NCBI RefSeq assembly: GCF_000239775.1 | Contig: NZ_CAFI01000497.1 | Coordinates: forward strand, 44,365-108,364 | DNA length: 64,000 nt | Reading direction: 5' to 3' | From: Bradyrhizobium sp. ORS 375 | GTDB taxonomy: Bacteria > Pseudomonadota > Alphaproteobacteria > Rhizobiales > Xanthobacteraceae | Shown: positions 40,728-50,515 of the stretch, piece after piece | Layout of the letters: the number at the start of each line of letters is the position of its first letter | How positions within the stretch are numbered: position 1 is the stretch's first letter | The notes under the pieces: generated by a model | The model's database searches: none | What the model was told of the DNA's origin: nothing | Seen by the model: only the letters and a program-made list of their open reading frames with translations | Program-made: the position numbers and the translations under genes

Positions 40728-41914
40728 CTGACATCTCCATCTCCTCCGGCCGCTGCCTGATCGGCTCCGAGCTCGTTGACACCTCCCTCGCCGTGTCCGA
40801 AGGCATCATCATCGACCGGCACGATGCCACGACGCGGGTGCCGATGCTGGAGCTCGATGCTGCCGGCCTCGCTGTGCTGCCCGGCATCGTCGACATCCAT
40901 GGCGACGCGTTCGAGCGGCAGATGATGCCGCGGGCCGGCGTCGATTTCCCGATCGACGTCGCGCTTGTTGACAGCGACCGCCAGGCCATCAGCAACGGCA
41001 TCACCACCGTGTTCCACGCGACCACATGGTCATGGGAGCCTGGCCTGCGCAGCGCCGGCAATGCGCGTCAGCTGCTGGAGGCCATCGAGAGCTTGCGTCC
41101 GCGACTTGCGGCCGACACGCGCTTCCATCTGCGCCACGAAACCTACAATCTCGACGACGAGGATGAGATCCGCCAGTTGATCGCCGCACGGCGCATCGAC
41201 CTGTTCGCCTTCAACGACCATATGGATTCGACGGTGGCGAGCCTCGACAAGCCGCACAAGCGGCAGCGCATGGTCGACCGCACCGGCCTCTCCGGCGACG
41301 AATTCGATCGCCTCGTCGCGCGCATTGTAGCCCGCGCAGACGCGGTGCCGGCGTCGATCGCACGCCTGGCCGAAGCAGCGCGCCAAGCCGGCCTCCGCAT
41401 GCTGTCGCACGACGATGAGAGTCCAGAGATGCGCCGAGCGTTTCGCGGACAGGGCGTCGGAATCGCCGAGTTTCCGGTCAATGAGGAGACGGCGCGCGAG
41501 GCTGCTGCCGGCGGTGACGCCATCGTGTTCGGCGCTCCGAATGTGGTGCGCGGCGGCAGCCATACCGGTTGGACCAAGGCCAGCGACATGATCGCCAAGG
41601 GCCTGTGCTCGGTGCTGGCGTCCGACTATTACTATCCAGCGCCCGTGCTGGCGGCCTATCGCCTCGTCGCTGAGGGCATTCTGTCGCTGGCGCGCGCCTG
41701 GAGCCTGATCTCATCCGGCCCTGCGCAGGCCGCAGGCCTGTCCGACCGCGGCTCCCTCACCCCAGGCCAGCGCGCGGACATCGTCCTGGTCGACGACAGC
41801 ATGCCGCTGCGACCGCGTATCGTCGCAGTGATCGCGGCGGGCCGTCTCGTCCACCTCGCAGAAGCCGATCGTCTCAGCACCAGCGCAGCGCCGCGCGCAG
41901 CGGCGGCGGAGTGA
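40724..41914 (+). CDS. phnM: PhnM paralogue (copy 2), amidohydrolase
   Basis: 396 residues, clearly a PhnM relative: [20 protein letters not shown] (metal HxD), [49 protein letters not shown] and [20 protein letters not shown]. It differs strongly from copy 1: HGDAFERQ instead of HTDHLEAH, no DHTPGQ and a longer C-terminus. It may act on a related substrate or under different conditions. Translationally coupled to its neighbours on both sides. Confidence 0.88.
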   Translation: MTDISISSGRCLIGSELVDTSLAVSEGIIIDRHDATTRVPMLELDAAGLAVLPGIVDIHGDAFERQMMPRAGVDFPIDVALVDSDRQAISNGITTVFHATTWSWEPGLRSAGNARQLLEAIESLRPRLAADTRFHLRHETYNLDDEDEIRQLIAARRIDLFAFNDHMDSTVASLDKPHKRQRMVDRTGLSGDEFDRLVARIVARADAVPASIARLAEAARQAGLRMLSHDDESPEMRRAFRGQGVGIAEFPVNEETAREAAAGGDAIVFGAPNVVRGGSHTGWTKASDMIAKGLCSVLASDYYYPAPVLAAYRLVAEGILSLARAWSLISSGPAQAAGLSDRGSLTPGQRADIVLVDDSMPLRPRIVAVIAAGRLVHLAEADRLSTSAAPRAAAAE

Positions 41915-41919
41915 CAGTC

Positions 41920-42621
41920 ATGGCCGGCTTCCCGCGCTACGCCATCTACTACACTCCGGCGCCGGACACGGCGCTCGCCACGTTCGGTGCCGACCTGCTC
42001 GGTTACGACGCCTGGACGGGGAACGAGAGGGAGTTTCCAGGCGGGATACTGGATGCGACGCCCGATTGGGCGGAGCTTACCGCCGACGCGCGGAAGTACG
42101 GCTTCCATGCCACGCTGAAAGCCCCGTTTCCGCTGCACGATGAGCGGACCGAAGCTGATCTGTCCGCCGCCTGTGCCGCTTTCGCTGCAACTCCGAGGAC
42201 CATTCCGATCATCCGTCCCGTCGTCGATGCGATCAGCGGCTTTATCGCTGTGATCCCCGGCGAGGCGTCGCAAGAGCTGCAACAGTTTGCCGCCGCCTGC
42301 GTCGAGAGGTTCGAGCCCTTTCGGGCCCCCATGAGCGCGGAGGATCGCGCCCGGCGCAAGCCGGAGATGCTCTCGCCGCGCCAGCGGGAGCATCTCGACC
42401 GCTGGGGTTATCCGTATGTCATGGAGGATTTTCGTTTCCACATGACGCTGACCCGCCGGCTGTCCGACGAACCTCGCCGGCCTGTTCTGGCGATGCTGCA
42501 AGACCGCTTCGCCGGCCTGGATCTCTCCAGGCTCGCCATCGATCGGATTGCACTGTTCCGGCAATCCAGCTCGACAAGCCGCTTCAGCATCGTGGACAGT
42601 TGGCCGATCACAGGGAGCTGA
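41920..42621 (+). CDS. DUF1045 2H-phosphoesterase-like phosphonate-metabolism protein
   Basis: 233 residues (MAGFPRYAIYYTPAPDTALA). Two HxT/L motifs of the 2H phosphoesterase fold are present: YGFHATLKAPFPL and DFRFHMTLTRRL, about 110 residues apart. DUF1045 proteins are tied to phn operons (TIGR03223). 2H enzymes open cyclic nucleotides and cyclic phosphates. No phnP (the usual cyclic ribosyl-phosphate hydrolase) is in the window, so this protein is the natural candidate for that step (inference). The frame opens at GTG 41911; ATG 41920 has the better-placed GGAG. Confidence 0.85.
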   Translation: MAGFPRYAIYYTPAPDTALATFGADLLGYDAWTGNEREFPGGILDATPDWAELTADARKYGFHATLKAPFPLHDERTEADLSAACAAFAATPRTIPIIRPVVDAISGFIAVIPGEASQELQQFAAACVERFEPFRAPMSAEDRARRKPEMLSPRQREHLDRWGYPYVMEDFRFHMTLTRRLSDEPRRPVLAMLQDRFAGLDLSRLAIDRIALFRQSSSTSRFSIVDSWPITGS

Positions 42622-42623
42622 GG

Positions 42624-43736
42624 TCAGTTCGATGCAGCTGCGAAATGCGGCGGCGATTGCGGATTGAACACCGACAATGGCGGCGAGATGTCGGCCCGAT
42701 CGCGCGGCAGCGCCTCGCGCATGTCCCGCTGCAGGAAGGCGATCAGCTTCTCGCGGACCTCGCAGCGGAGGTCCCAGGCCTGCGGCGCATTGCGTGCGCT
42801 CACCAGGGCGCGCAGTTCCATGGTGCGGGCATTGGTATCGACGACCTGAAGATTGACCACCGCGCCATCCCAGATCTTGGATTCCTTGGCCACCTCCTCC
42901 AGCCGCTTGCGGATGCGCGGTACATCGGCGGCGTAGTCGACATGCAGCACCACCGAGCCGATCAGCGAGGCCGCATCGCGCGTCCAGTTCTGGAACGGGC
43001 GCTCGATGAAGTAGGACAGCGGCACCACCATGCGACGCCAGTCCCACAGCCGGATCACGACGTAGGTCGAGGCGATGTCCTCGACCCAGCCCCATTCGTT
43101 CTCGATGATCACGGCATCCTCGATCCGGATCGGCTGAGTGACGGCGATCTGCACGCCCGCGATCAGGTTGCTGAGCAGCGGCCTTGCTGCGAGACCGACG
43201 ATCAGACCGGCGGCGCCGGCCGATGCGAACAGGCTGACGCCATATTGCCGGACGGAATCGAAGGTCATCAGCGCCGCCGAGACTGCGACGATGATGATGA
43301 GCGTATCGATGACGCGCTTGAAGACGCGCACCTGCGTGACGTGCTTGCGCGCGAGGAAATTCTCCGTGATGTCGTCGCGAAAGCGCTGCAGATAGCGCGC
43401 CGACACCATGTCGACGATCCGGATCGTGATCCAGCCGACCAGCGCGATCGTCGCCACCACGAACAGATGCGCGAGCGCGCGCCGCCAGCCCTCGTTCAAT
43501 GGCGCCAGCGGCAGCACAAGGGCCACCGCAATCAAACAGAGTGCCAGCTGCGCGGGCCCTGCGGTGCGCTGCAGGATCGGCAGCAGGATCGACTTGCGCG
43601 GCCCGATGGCGCGCTTCACGGCGGCGCGCAGGACCTTGTAGACCAGCAGCGCGCCCAGAATGGCGCCGATGATCAAAGCCGGCCCGATCATCCACTCTGG
43701 AACCAGTGCCGACAGCTGCTGCACGAGTGCCTGCAT
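42624..43736 (-). CDS. Mechanosensitive channel, MscS family
   Basis: 370 residues: four N-terminal helices, the pore helix and following beta domain of MscS (LFASAGAAGLIVGLAARPLL, SNLIAGVQIAVTQPIRIEDA, VIIENEWGWVEDIASTYVVI, then PLSYFIERPFQNWTR). The protein is longer than E. coli MscS (286) at its N-terminus. Opens under membrane tension. Convergent with the phn accessory operon, two bases away. Confidence 0.9.
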   Translation of the reverse strand: MQALVQQLSALVPEWMIGPALIIGAILGALLVYKVLRAAVKRAIGPRKSILLPILQRTAGPAQLALCLIAVALVLPLAPLNEGWRRALAHLFVVATIALVGWITIRIVDMVSARYLQRFRDDITENFLARKHVTQVRVFKRVIDTLIIIVAVSAALMTFDSVRQYGVSLFASAGAAGLIVGLAARPLLSNLIAGVQIAVTQPIRIEDAVIIENEWGWVEDIASTYVVIRLWDWRRMVVPLSYFIERPFQNWTRDAASLIGSVVLHVDYAADVPRIRKRLEEVAKESKIWDGAVVNLQVVDTNARTMELRALVSARNAPQAWDLRCEVREKLIAFLQRDMREALPRDRADISPPLSVFNPQSPPHFAAASN

Positions 43737-43834
43737 GCTTTGTTCTCCCTTGCGGCCTCAAGGGCTCTCAACTCGTGAGGCCGCCGGGAGAGTCGGACAT
43801 TAGCCGCAGTGCAGCATTCTCTTGCTGCATGGCT

Positions 43835-43846
43835 TGCAAGCTTGCA
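43835..43846. promoter_or_regulatory. 12-base palindrome upstream of mscS
   Basis: TGCAAGCTTGCA is a perfect palindrome about 100 bases upstream of the mscS start, between it and the stop of the dehydrogenase gene. Possible operator; no regulator known. Confidence 0.25.
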
Positions 43847-43857
43847 TGCAGGGGAAT

Positions 43858-44613
43858 CTAGACCGCCTTGGTCAAGGCCCCGTCGATGACGAGATTGGTT
43901 CCCGAGATGCGGCTCGCCAGTGGGCTCGCCAGCATCACGACGCCATAAGCGACCTCCTCGGCGGTTCCCATTCGTCCCGTCGGATTGAGGCCCATCGCCA
44001 TCTTGAACAGATCGGGCGATCCATTCTCGATGTTCTGCCAGATGCCGCCTTCGAAATAGGTGTTCCCCGGCGACACGGCGTTGACGCGGATGCCCTTGCT
44101 GACGAGCTGGTGCGCGAGGCCCTTCGCGTAGTGAATCAACGCGCCCTTGATCGCGCCATAGGATCCCGCGGCGAAGTCGACCTCGAAGCCGGACACGCTG
44201 GAGATGATGCTGATCGAGGCCGACTTCGACTGCTCGAGATGGGGAACGGCCGCCGCGATCGAATTGACGGTGTGCATCATGTCGGTGCGGAAGGATTTCT
44301 CCCAGGTCTCGGGCGTATCGCCCACGGCGAGCGCGCTGACATTGCAGACCATGCAATCGATACCGCCGAGCTCCTTGGCCGCACCATCGACCCAGCCCTT
44401 CAGCGCGACGGCATCGGCGACGTCGATCCCCTGCCCCCACGCCTTCACGCCCTTCGCCGCGAGCTTCGCGACCACTTTGCTCACCGCCTCCGCATCGCGG
44501 GCGCAAATCGCGACGTTGGCGCCTTCGGCGGCGAACAATTCGGCGATCGCGAGCCCGATGCCCTTGCTGCCGCCCGTGATCAGCACGCTCTTGCCGGCTA
44601 ATCCCAGATCCAT
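43858..44613 (-). CDS. Short-chain dehydrogenase/reductase
   Basis: 251 residues with the NAD(P) motif TGGSKGIGLAIAE (about 12-24), NVSALAVGD-type NxxA segment, catalytic Ser (ISIISSVSG) and YxxxK (YGAIKGA). Length and motifs fit classical SDRs. It closes the ABC transporter-formamidase operon (30 bases after formamidase). The substrate is unknown. ATG 44613 follows AAGGAG; ATG 44628 is less likely. Confidence 0.85.
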   Translation of the reverse strand: MDLGLAGKSVLITGGSKGIGLAIAELFAAEGANVAICARDAEAVSKVVAKLAAKGVKAWGQGIDVADAVALKGWVDGAAKELGGIDCMVCNVSALAVGDTPETWEKSFRTDMMHTVNSIAAAVPHLEQSKSASISIISSVSGFEVDFAAGSYGAIKGALIHYAKGLAHQLVSKGIRVNAVSPGNTYFEGGIWQNIENGSPDLFKMAMGLNPTGRMGTAEEVAYGVVMLASPLASRISGTNLVIDGALTKAV

Positions 44614-44643
44614 GGTGTTCTCCTTCATCTCGAGTGGACGGCC

Positions 44644-45567
44644 TCAGCCGTGATAGCCGGCGAGCAAGGCCTTGTTGACCTTGCAGATGTAGGTGTATTT
44701 CGGATTGACCACCTGGGTGCAGCGCGCCTCGGCGACCTGGCCAAGCAGCATGTAGGCCTCGGCCGCGGGGATCTTCCAGTCATCCTCCAGCCAGTTGATC
44801 ATCTCCTCGAACGCAATCCGCATCGCATCCTCCAGCGGGCGCGCGCAGCCGAGCGTGCAGATATGCGTCGGCGTCTCGATCCGCGGATGGTTGAGCCGCG
44901 CCGGAGCCTTGTCGAGCGAGACCTTGACGGTGAGGTTCGCCGCGATCTCGATCGCGCCCATGCCGTTGGCTTCGCCGTCGCCCTGGATGGCGTGGCAGTC
45001 GCCAAGGAAGAGATGCGCGCCGTCCTTGTTGACGCGGAAGAAGACGGAATTGCCCGACGTGATCTCCTGCACATCGAGATTGCCGCCATGCGGACCATTG
45101 TCGACGGTCAACACGGCACCATGCACCGGCGCCACGCCGGCGACGCCGATCATCGGCCGCACCGGCAGTTTCACATGCTCGTTCCATAGCACGTGGCCGT
45201 TCTCGACGGCGACCACGCGGGTCTGGATACCGAACTCCTTGCGCCGCACCCAGTCGGGAAACATGCCGATGCCCGGCCACAGCGCCGTGAATCCGAGCCG
45301 GTCGAGCTCCATGTCGAGAATGTCAAGCCGCAGCATGTCGCCAGCCTTGGCGCCGCGCACCTCAATCGGTCCGGTCGCGCCGTTGACGTAAGGCAGCGTC
45401 ACGTCGCTTTCGACCAGTTGCTGGCCGAGCGCGCGGATGGTGCCGTCATTGACGTTGATCGCGCATTCGACGACGAAAATCTCGCCGGGTTCGACGGATG
45501 CGATGAACGCGTCATCGCCGGAGAGCGCGTATTTGATATTGCCAGCCTTGCCGATGCGCTTCGACAT
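44644..45567 (-). CDS. Acetamidase/formamidase family amidase
   Basis: 307 residues of the FmdA/AmdA family (PGEIFVVECAINVNDGTIRA; GPIEVRGAKAGDMLRLDILD; HGGNLDVQEITSGNSVFFRV; GDCHAIQGDGEANGMGAIEI; HICTLGCARPLEDAMRIAFE). Hydrolyses short amides to acid plus ammonia. GGGAGTGATC precedes ATG 45567. It sits between an ABC uptake system and a dehydrogenase, suggesting import and breakdown of an amide or formamide-releasing compound. Confidence 0.88.
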   Translation of the reverse strand: MSKRIGKAGNIKYALSGDDAFIASVEPGEIFVVECAINVNDGTIRALGQQLVESDVTLPYVNGATGPIEVRGAKAGDMLRLDILDMELDRLGFTALWPGIGMFPDWVRRKEFGIQTRVVAVENGHVLWNEHVKLPVRPMIGVAGVAPVHGAVLTVDNGPHGGNLDVQEITSGNSVFFRVNKDGAHLFLGDCHAIQGDGEANGMGAIEIAANLTVKVSLDKAPARLNHPRIETPTHICTLGCARPLEDAMRIAFEEMINWLEDDWKIPAAEAYMLLGQVAEARCTQVVNPKYTYICKVNKALLAGYHG

Positions 45568-45629
45568 GATCACTCCCTGCTTTGTCCGCCGTTACGTTTC
45601 TGGTGATACATGATGATGAGGCCCTGTCG

Positions 45630-46475
45630 TCAGCGCTGCAGCTGCCGGCGCCATGGCATCAGCAACTGCTCGATCTTGCCGACCGCGAAGGTCAGGACCA
45701 GCGCCAGCGCGATGGTGGCGACCAGCGCCGCGAAGACCTTTGGAATAATGTACAGCGAGCCGGCCTTGAAGATCGCGTGCCCCAGCCCTTCCGACGACGA
45801 CATGAACTCGCCGACGATGGCCCCGATCAGCGCGAAGCCGACCGTGAGCTTCAGTCCTGCGAAGATGTCGGTCAGAGACGCCGGCACCACAAGCTTGCGG
45901 AAGATCTGGAATTTCGAGGCGCCGAGCGTGCGCAACAGATTGATCTGGTCGGGATCGACGCCGGTCGCGCCCTTGTAGGAGGTGACCAGCGCCACGATCA
46001 CGACCGACAGCGTCGACATCGCCACCTTCGAGGTCAGGCCGGTGCCGAACCAGATGATGATGATCGGCGCCAGCGCGATGATGGGGATCGAGCCGAGCGC
46101 GATCACGAACGGCTCGACCACGCGCGAGACGAAGCGCGAGTACCACAGCGACAGCCCGATCAGCGTGCCGATGCAGTTGCCGACGAAGAAGCCGAGCAGC
46201 GTCTCGAGGCCCGTCACAGAGGTGTCGCGCCACAGGCTGCCGTCGACCGCCATCTGCGACAGGAACTTGAAGATCGCCGATGGCGAGCCGAACATGAAGG
46301 CCGCCGTCTTGTTCTGGCCGGTCGCGTATCCCCAGAACGCCAGAAAAGCCGCGAGCACGACGAGCTGCGTCAGCAGCACCCCGAGCGTGCCGCGCAGGCG
46401 CGGCCAGCGGCCGGTTGGTGCGACGCGCTCGGTTGATGCCTTCGCGGCAGGAGCTGCATCGAGCTCGACCGTCAT
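45630..46475 (-). CDS. NitT/TauT-type ABC transporter permease
   Basis: 281 residues with six helices and the permease motif QINLLRTLGASKFQIFRKLV. The IIALAPIIIIWFGTGLTSKV segment is typical of the nitrate/sulfonate/taurine group. It overlaps the ATPase gene by four bases. It has a long polar N-terminus (30 residues). Confidence 0.88.
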   Translation of the reverse strand: MTVELDAAPAAKASTERVAPTGRWPRLRGTLGVLLTQLVVLAAFLAFWGYATGQNKTAAFMFGSPSAIFKFLSQMAVDGSLWRDTSVTGLETLLGFFVGNCIGTLIGLSLWYSRFVSRVVEPFVIALGSIPIIALAPIIIIWFGTGLTSKVAMSTLSVVIVALVTSYKGATGVDPDQINLLRTLGASKFQIFRKLVVPASLTDIFAGLKLTVGFALIGAIVGEFMSSSEGLGHAIFKAGSLYIIPKVFAALVATIALALVLTFAVGKIEQLLMPWRRQLQR

Positions 46476-47296
46476 TGCAGCACCACGTCGAGATCGGTCC
46501 AGATGCTGCGAACGTAATCGCTGAAGCCCGGTGCCTGCCGGACCGAGATCACATCGCGGCGCTCGTCGCCGAGCGCGATGTCATAGACCGCCTTGATCTG
46601 CGTCGGGCGCTTGGTCAGGACGATCACGCGGTCGGCCAGCGACACCGCCTCCTCGATGTCGTGGGTGATCAGCAGCAGCGAGCGCCGTCCTTTTCGCACC
46701 AGATCGACCGTGTCGTTCTCGATCAGCAGCTTGCTCTGGAAATCCAGCGCGGCGAATGGCTCGTCGAGCAGGAGCACCTCGGGCTCGTTGACCAGCGTGC
46801 GGGCGAGCGCGACGCGCTGGCGCATGCCACCGGACAGGGTCGAGGGATAATGATCGGCAAAGCCGTGCAGCCCGAGCTGGTCGAGCATCGCGCGGCAGCG
46901 GTCCTCGGCCTGCGCCGCCGGCACGCCGCGGATCTCGAGGCCGAGCATCGTGTTGCCCAGCGCGGTGCGCCACGGCAGCAGCAGATCCTTCTGCAGCATG
47001 TAGCCGACGTTCTGCGGCTGTCCCGCGACCTCCCTGCCATGCCAGCGGATGCGGCCGGCATCGGGCGCGAGGAGACCGCACAGCGTGTTCAAGAGCGTGG
47101 TCTTCCCGCAGCCCGAAGGACCGACGATGCTGACGATCTCGCCCTCTCGCAAAGTCAGGCTGAGGTCGCCGATGACCGGCACAACGCGGCCGCCATCGAG
47201 CTCGTAGCTCTTGGCCACATGCTCGACGACGAGCGGGGGTACGGGCCCTGCACCAGCGCCCGGCCCCATTTGCATCGTGCCGCTCACCTCAGTCAT
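46472..47296 (-). CDS. NitT/TauT-type ABC transporter ATP-binding protein
   Basis: 274 residues with Walker A (VGPSGCGKTTLLNTLCGLLA), signature (LSGGMRQRVALARTLVNEPE), Walker B (VLLLDEPFAALDFQ) and the SsuB/TauB-type start. It overlaps both its neighbours by four bases. Pairs with the permease at 45630. Confidence 0.9.
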   Translation of the reverse strand: MTEVSGTMQMGPGAGAGPVPPLVVEHVAKSYELDGGRVVPVIGDLSLTLREGEIVSIVGPSGCGKTTLLNTLCGLLAPDAGRIRWHGREVAGQPQNVGYMLQKDLLLPWRTALGNTMLGLEIRGVPAAQAEDRCRAMLDQLGLHGFADHYPSTLSGGMRQRVALARTLVNEPEVLLLDEPFAALDFQSKLLIENDTVDLVRKGRRSLLLITHDIEEAVSLADRVIVLTKRPTQIKAVYDIALGDERRDVISVRQAPGFSDYVRSIWTDLDVVLQ

Positions 47297-48339
47297 TTGA
47301 GACTGGCGATCGCCTTCTCAGCAAACGAATTGTCGATGATCTGATCGAACGGCACCGAGCCCTTGGCGTTGCCGAGATAGACCTGCATTTCCATCAAGTT
47401 CGCCCACTGATCGGTCTTGGTGATGACCGACTGTGCCGGGATGAGATATTTCAGCTCGGCATCGATCGCCTTGTCAACGACCTCGCCGGGCAGATCCGGG
47501 AATTCCTTGCGTGCCACCTCCTTCGAGAAGGCGGGATCGGCGTAGGTCTTGCGCGAGGCCTCCTCGAACGAGGTCACCAGCGCCTGCACCATCTCCGGAT
47601 CCTTCTGGATCGTGGTCGGCAGCACCATGATCCCGGTGTTGCAGAACGGACCGATATAGTTGGAGAAGTCGAACACCACCTTGGCACCCTGCGCTTCCGC
47701 GGCTGCGACGCTGGGCTGATAGGCGATGGCGATGTCGGCCTGCCCCGCCAGCATCGCCGCGATCTCGGTGCCGGGATTGACCGGCACGATCGTCGCATCG
47801 ACGCCGACCTTCATGCCCGCTTTCTCCAGCAGCCGCTTGGCGACGCTGTAGTTGGTGTTCGGCTCCGGCGACGTCACGATCTTGAGGCCCTTGAACCCTT
47901 TGGGGTCGGTGATCGGCTGGAGCGTCTTGGAGACGCCGAAATAATGCGCGCGCTGCACGACGGTGCCGACGACCACGCCGGGACCGCCGTTCTCGCGCGA
48001 GATCTGCGCCATCGTCGCATCGCCGATCGCGAAGTCAGCCGAGCCGCCGAGCACGGCGGCGAAAGTCTGGGTGTCGCCGCCTGCGGCGCTCACCTGCATG
48101 TCCAGGCCGTTCTTCTTGAAGATGCCGGCATGCATGCCGACGTAGAGATTGATGTAGCCGAGATTGTGCACGGCCTCGCTGAAGCGGACCGTCTTGAGAC
48201 CGGCGGCAGCCGCCTTCCGGGTTCCGATCAATGTCGGTGCAGCCAAGCCTGCCGCCAGCGCGGCAGAGGTCGACAGGAAACGACGGCGATCGATCGATGG
48301 ATTGGTGCTCGCGGATATTGCCGAGACACGTTCGCTCAT
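47293..48339 (-). CDS. NitT/TauT-type ABC substrate-binding protein (Tat-exported)
   Basis: 348 residues with a twin-arginine-like signal (SIDRRRFLSTSAALAAGLAA). The NMT1/SsuA-like domain starts LKTVRFSEAVHNLGYINLYV and includes GGSADFAIGDATMAQISREN. This is the first gene of the five-gene operon SBP-ATPase-permease-formamidase-SDR. ATG 48339 follows GGGAGGAG; the frame extends upstream without a signal. The ligand is unknown; an amide or N-heterocycle would suit the formamidase. Confidence 0.88.
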   Translation of the reverse strand: MSERVSAISASTNPSIDRRRFLSTSAALAAGLAAPTLIGTRKAAAAGLKTVRFSEAVHNLGYINLYVGMHAGIFKKNGLDMQVSAAGGDTQTFAAVLGGSADFAIGDATMAQISRENGGPGVVVGTVVQRAHYFGVSKTLQPITDPKGFKGLKIVTSPEPNTNYSVAKRLLEKAGMKVGVDATIVPVNPGTEIAAMLAGQADIAIAYQPSVAAAEAQGAKVVFDFSNYIGPFCNTGIMVLPTTIQKDPEMVQALVTSFEEASRKTYADPAFSKEVARKEFPDLPGEVVDKAIDAELKYLIPAQSVITKTDQWANLMEMQVYLGNAKGSVPFDQIIDNSFAEKAIASLK

Positions 48340-48912
48340 GGCGCTGAACTCCTCCCAGGCGTTGAAACTCTGAGCGGAGAGTATGGTCAGGCCGCCACGC
48401 AGCAAGGCGAAATAACAGACGCGATCTGCTGAAAAGCTGACAACACCAAGCGCGATGAACCGCGCCTTCGTATGCGATGCCCTTGCTTTGCCGAGCGCTT
48501 GTCGTCTGGCTGCCGCTTCAGCGGATGCTGTGGTCAAACGTGCATCGCAACAAAGGCGATAATGTCAATTTTGCCACTAAGCCCGCACAAAGAAATTGCA
48601 GCCGCGCCATAACTCGGATGGCCTGCGCCAGACTGGCAGCATGCGGTTTGACAAGCTTATCAACTCAAAAGTGGAGCCCGCAATCGACGCACGCTCCACA
48701 TGCATGTGGGCGTCTGTCGCGAATCGGACGCTGAGCGATCAGCTCACGCGCGCCTCGTCGGGTCTCGAACATCGTCCTTACTCGCATTCGCAACACGAGT
48801 CGGCGGGCTGTCGCATTTCCTCCAACGCATTGATGTTGATAGCTAATGGCATATCGCTTGCAATGCACAATGGGCCTCGCTATTGCAGCGCAGAATTTTC
48901 TTGGAGTGCGAC
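48340..48912. other. Divergent promoter region, transporter operon and ahpC
   Basis: 573 bases without a convincing gene. A minus-strand TTGACA near 48565 could serve the transporter operon. Closer to ahpC, GATA (48838-48841) and TATC (48852-48855) flank ten bases, and the ATAG-rich stretch loosely resembles an OxyR site. The match to the four-part OxyR consensus is poor. Confidence 0.35.
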
Positions 48913-49467
48913 ATGCTCGGAATTGGGAGTAAGCTGCCGTCGTTCGAAATCGTCGGCGTGAAGCCCGGTTTTCATCTGCAGGAGGAGAAGGGCGAGAGCG
49001 CCTTCGAGACCCTGACGGAAGCCAGCTTTCCTGGAAAGTGGAAGATCATCTTCTTCTATCCGAAGGACTTCACCTTCGTGTGCCCGACCGAGATCGCCGA
49101 GTTTGCGCGCCTGTCGAAGGATTTCGCCGACCGTGACGCTGTCGTGCTCGGCGGCTCCACAGACAACGAGTTCTGCAAGCTGGCCTGGCGCCGCGACCAC
49201 AAGGATCTGCACAAGCTGCCGATCTGGCAGTTCGCCGACACTAAGGGCTCGCTGGTCGACGGCCTCGGCGTGCGCTCGCCCGACGGCGTCGCCTATCGCT
49301 ACACGTTCATCGTCGACCCGGACAACACGATCCAGCACGTCTACGCGACCAACCTCAATGTCGGCCGCGCCCCGAAGGACACGCTGCGCGTGCTCGACGC
49401 CCTGCAGACCGACGAGCTCTGCCCGTGCAACCGCGAGGTCGGCGGCGAGACCCTGAAGGTCGCTTGA
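48913..49467 (+). CDS. ahpC: Alkyl hydroperoxide reductase AhpC (AhpD-partnered peroxiredoxin)
   Basis: 184 residues with peroxidatic Cys at 57 (DFTFVCPTE) and resolving Cys pair near 170/172 ([11 protein letters not shown]). The CPCN arrangement is that of the actinobacterial/alphaproteobacterial AhpC reduced by AhpD. Removes peroxides and peroxynitrite. ATG 48913 follows TTGGAGTG. ahpD starts two bases after its stop. Confidence 0.94.
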   Translation: MLGIGSKLPSFEIVGVKPGFHLQEEKGESAFETLTEASFPGKWKIIFFYPKDFTFVCPTEIAEFARLSKDFADRDAVVLGGSTDNEFCKLAWRRDHKDLHKLPIWQFADTKGSLVDGLGVRSPDGVAYRYTFIVDPDNTIQHVYATNLNVGRAPKDTLRVLDALQTDELCPCNREVGGETLKVA

Positions 49468-49469
49468 TC

Positions 49470-50015
49470 ATGTCGATCGAGCAGTTGAAGGACCAGATCC
49501 CCGATTTCGCCAAGGACGTCCGGCTCAACCTGTCGTCGATGGCGTCCGACGAGACGCTGTCGGCGCAGGCCAAATACGGCCTGTTCGTCGCATGCGCGAT
49601 TGCCACACGCAATGCGACGGTGACCGCGGCGCTGGAATCGGTCGCCGCGGCCCATCTCGCGCCGGCGGCGCTGGCGGCGGCAAAGTCCGCCGCCGCCATC
49701 ATGGCCATGAACAACGTCTACTACCGCTTTGTGCACCTTGCCTCGAACAAGGAGTACGCGACGATGCCGGCCCGGCTGCGGATGAACGTCATTGCCAATC
49801 CCGGGGTGGACAAGGCCGACTTCGAGCTGTGGTCGCTGGCGGTCTCTGCCATCAACGGCTGCGGCACCTGCATCGACGCGCACGAAAAGGTCCTGCAGGA
49901 CGCGGGCGTGCCCGCCGCCTCGATCCAGACGGCCGTCCGCTTCGCCGCCATCATTCAATCGGTCGCCGTGGCGATCGAGGCTGCTGGTGTGACCGTCGCG
50001 CTGGCGGCCGAGTAG
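49470..50015 (+). CDS. ahpD: Alkylhydroperoxidase AhpD
   Basis: 181 all-helical residues with the active-site motif [13 protein letters not shown] (Cys 131 and 134, His 138). AhpD shuttles electrons to AhpC. It is co-transcribed with ahpC and ends at a strong terminator. Confidence 0.94.
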   Translation: MSIEQLKDQIPDFAKDVRLNLSSMASDETLSAQAKYGLFVACAIATRNATVTAALESVAAAHLAPAALAAAKSAAAIMAMNNVYYRFVHLASNKEYATMPARLRMNVIANPGVDKADFELWSLAVSAINGCGTCIDAHEKVLQDAGVPAASIQTAVRFAAIIQSVAVAIEAAGVTVALAAE

Positions 50016-50034
50016 AAACCGACCGGATATGTGA

Positions 50035-50068
50035 ATGCGGCCGGCTCTGTCCGGCCGCATTTGCTTTT
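50035..50068 (+). terminator. Intrinsic terminator of ahpCD
   Basis: ATGCGGCCGG and CCGGCCGCAT form a perfect ten-base stem with a six-base loop, followed by TTGCTTTT. Confidence 0.8.
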
Positions 50069-50515
50069 AGCGTCTTCTCGTTTTGGTTGTGGTTTTCCCG
50101 ACCGCACTGCGCTCGTTCGTCAAGCTAAGTCACTGAGCGCACGGAGAAGTCGCAATCGTCACGGTATCAAGATGCTCCAGGCACTCTGCCGCAGACCCGC
50201 AGAGCATCCGGCCGGTTCGCGCCATGCGAGCATTCCGACGCCGCGCCAGCCGGGAAATTTCCATCAAATAGCCTTACCAACTCACGCTTCCCGCCAAGAA
50301 CATTGATCAGCTTAGAGTCAAGCAACATCGATTGTGACCAGGGCGCGCGAAAACAGTGGCGCGTGTGTCGGAAGGAAACCGGACCTGTCTGTCGCGACGC
50401 AAGCGTTGGTGCATTTCCTCCCGGCTCGCAACATGCGATCATCGGTTGGACCGCGCATGCCTGACGCCCTGAAGCTCTCTCCGACGATCGGATCGCCGGA
50501 GACAGGAGGCTAGTG
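50069..50515. other. Intergenic stretch, 447 bases
   Basis: No supported gene. It presumably carries the promoter of the following gene. No repeats or known operators were noticed. Confidence 0.4.

Noticed and set aside
41656-43761. A 701-codon minus-strand frame including mscS territory
   Set aside because: Out of frame with the real mscS and antisense to phnM2 and DUF1045; no domain.
48838-48862. OxyR-binding site upstream of ahpC
   Set aside because: Only one ATAG and a partial CTAT-like element fit; the four-part spacing fails. Kept as a note in the intergenic entry, not as a site.
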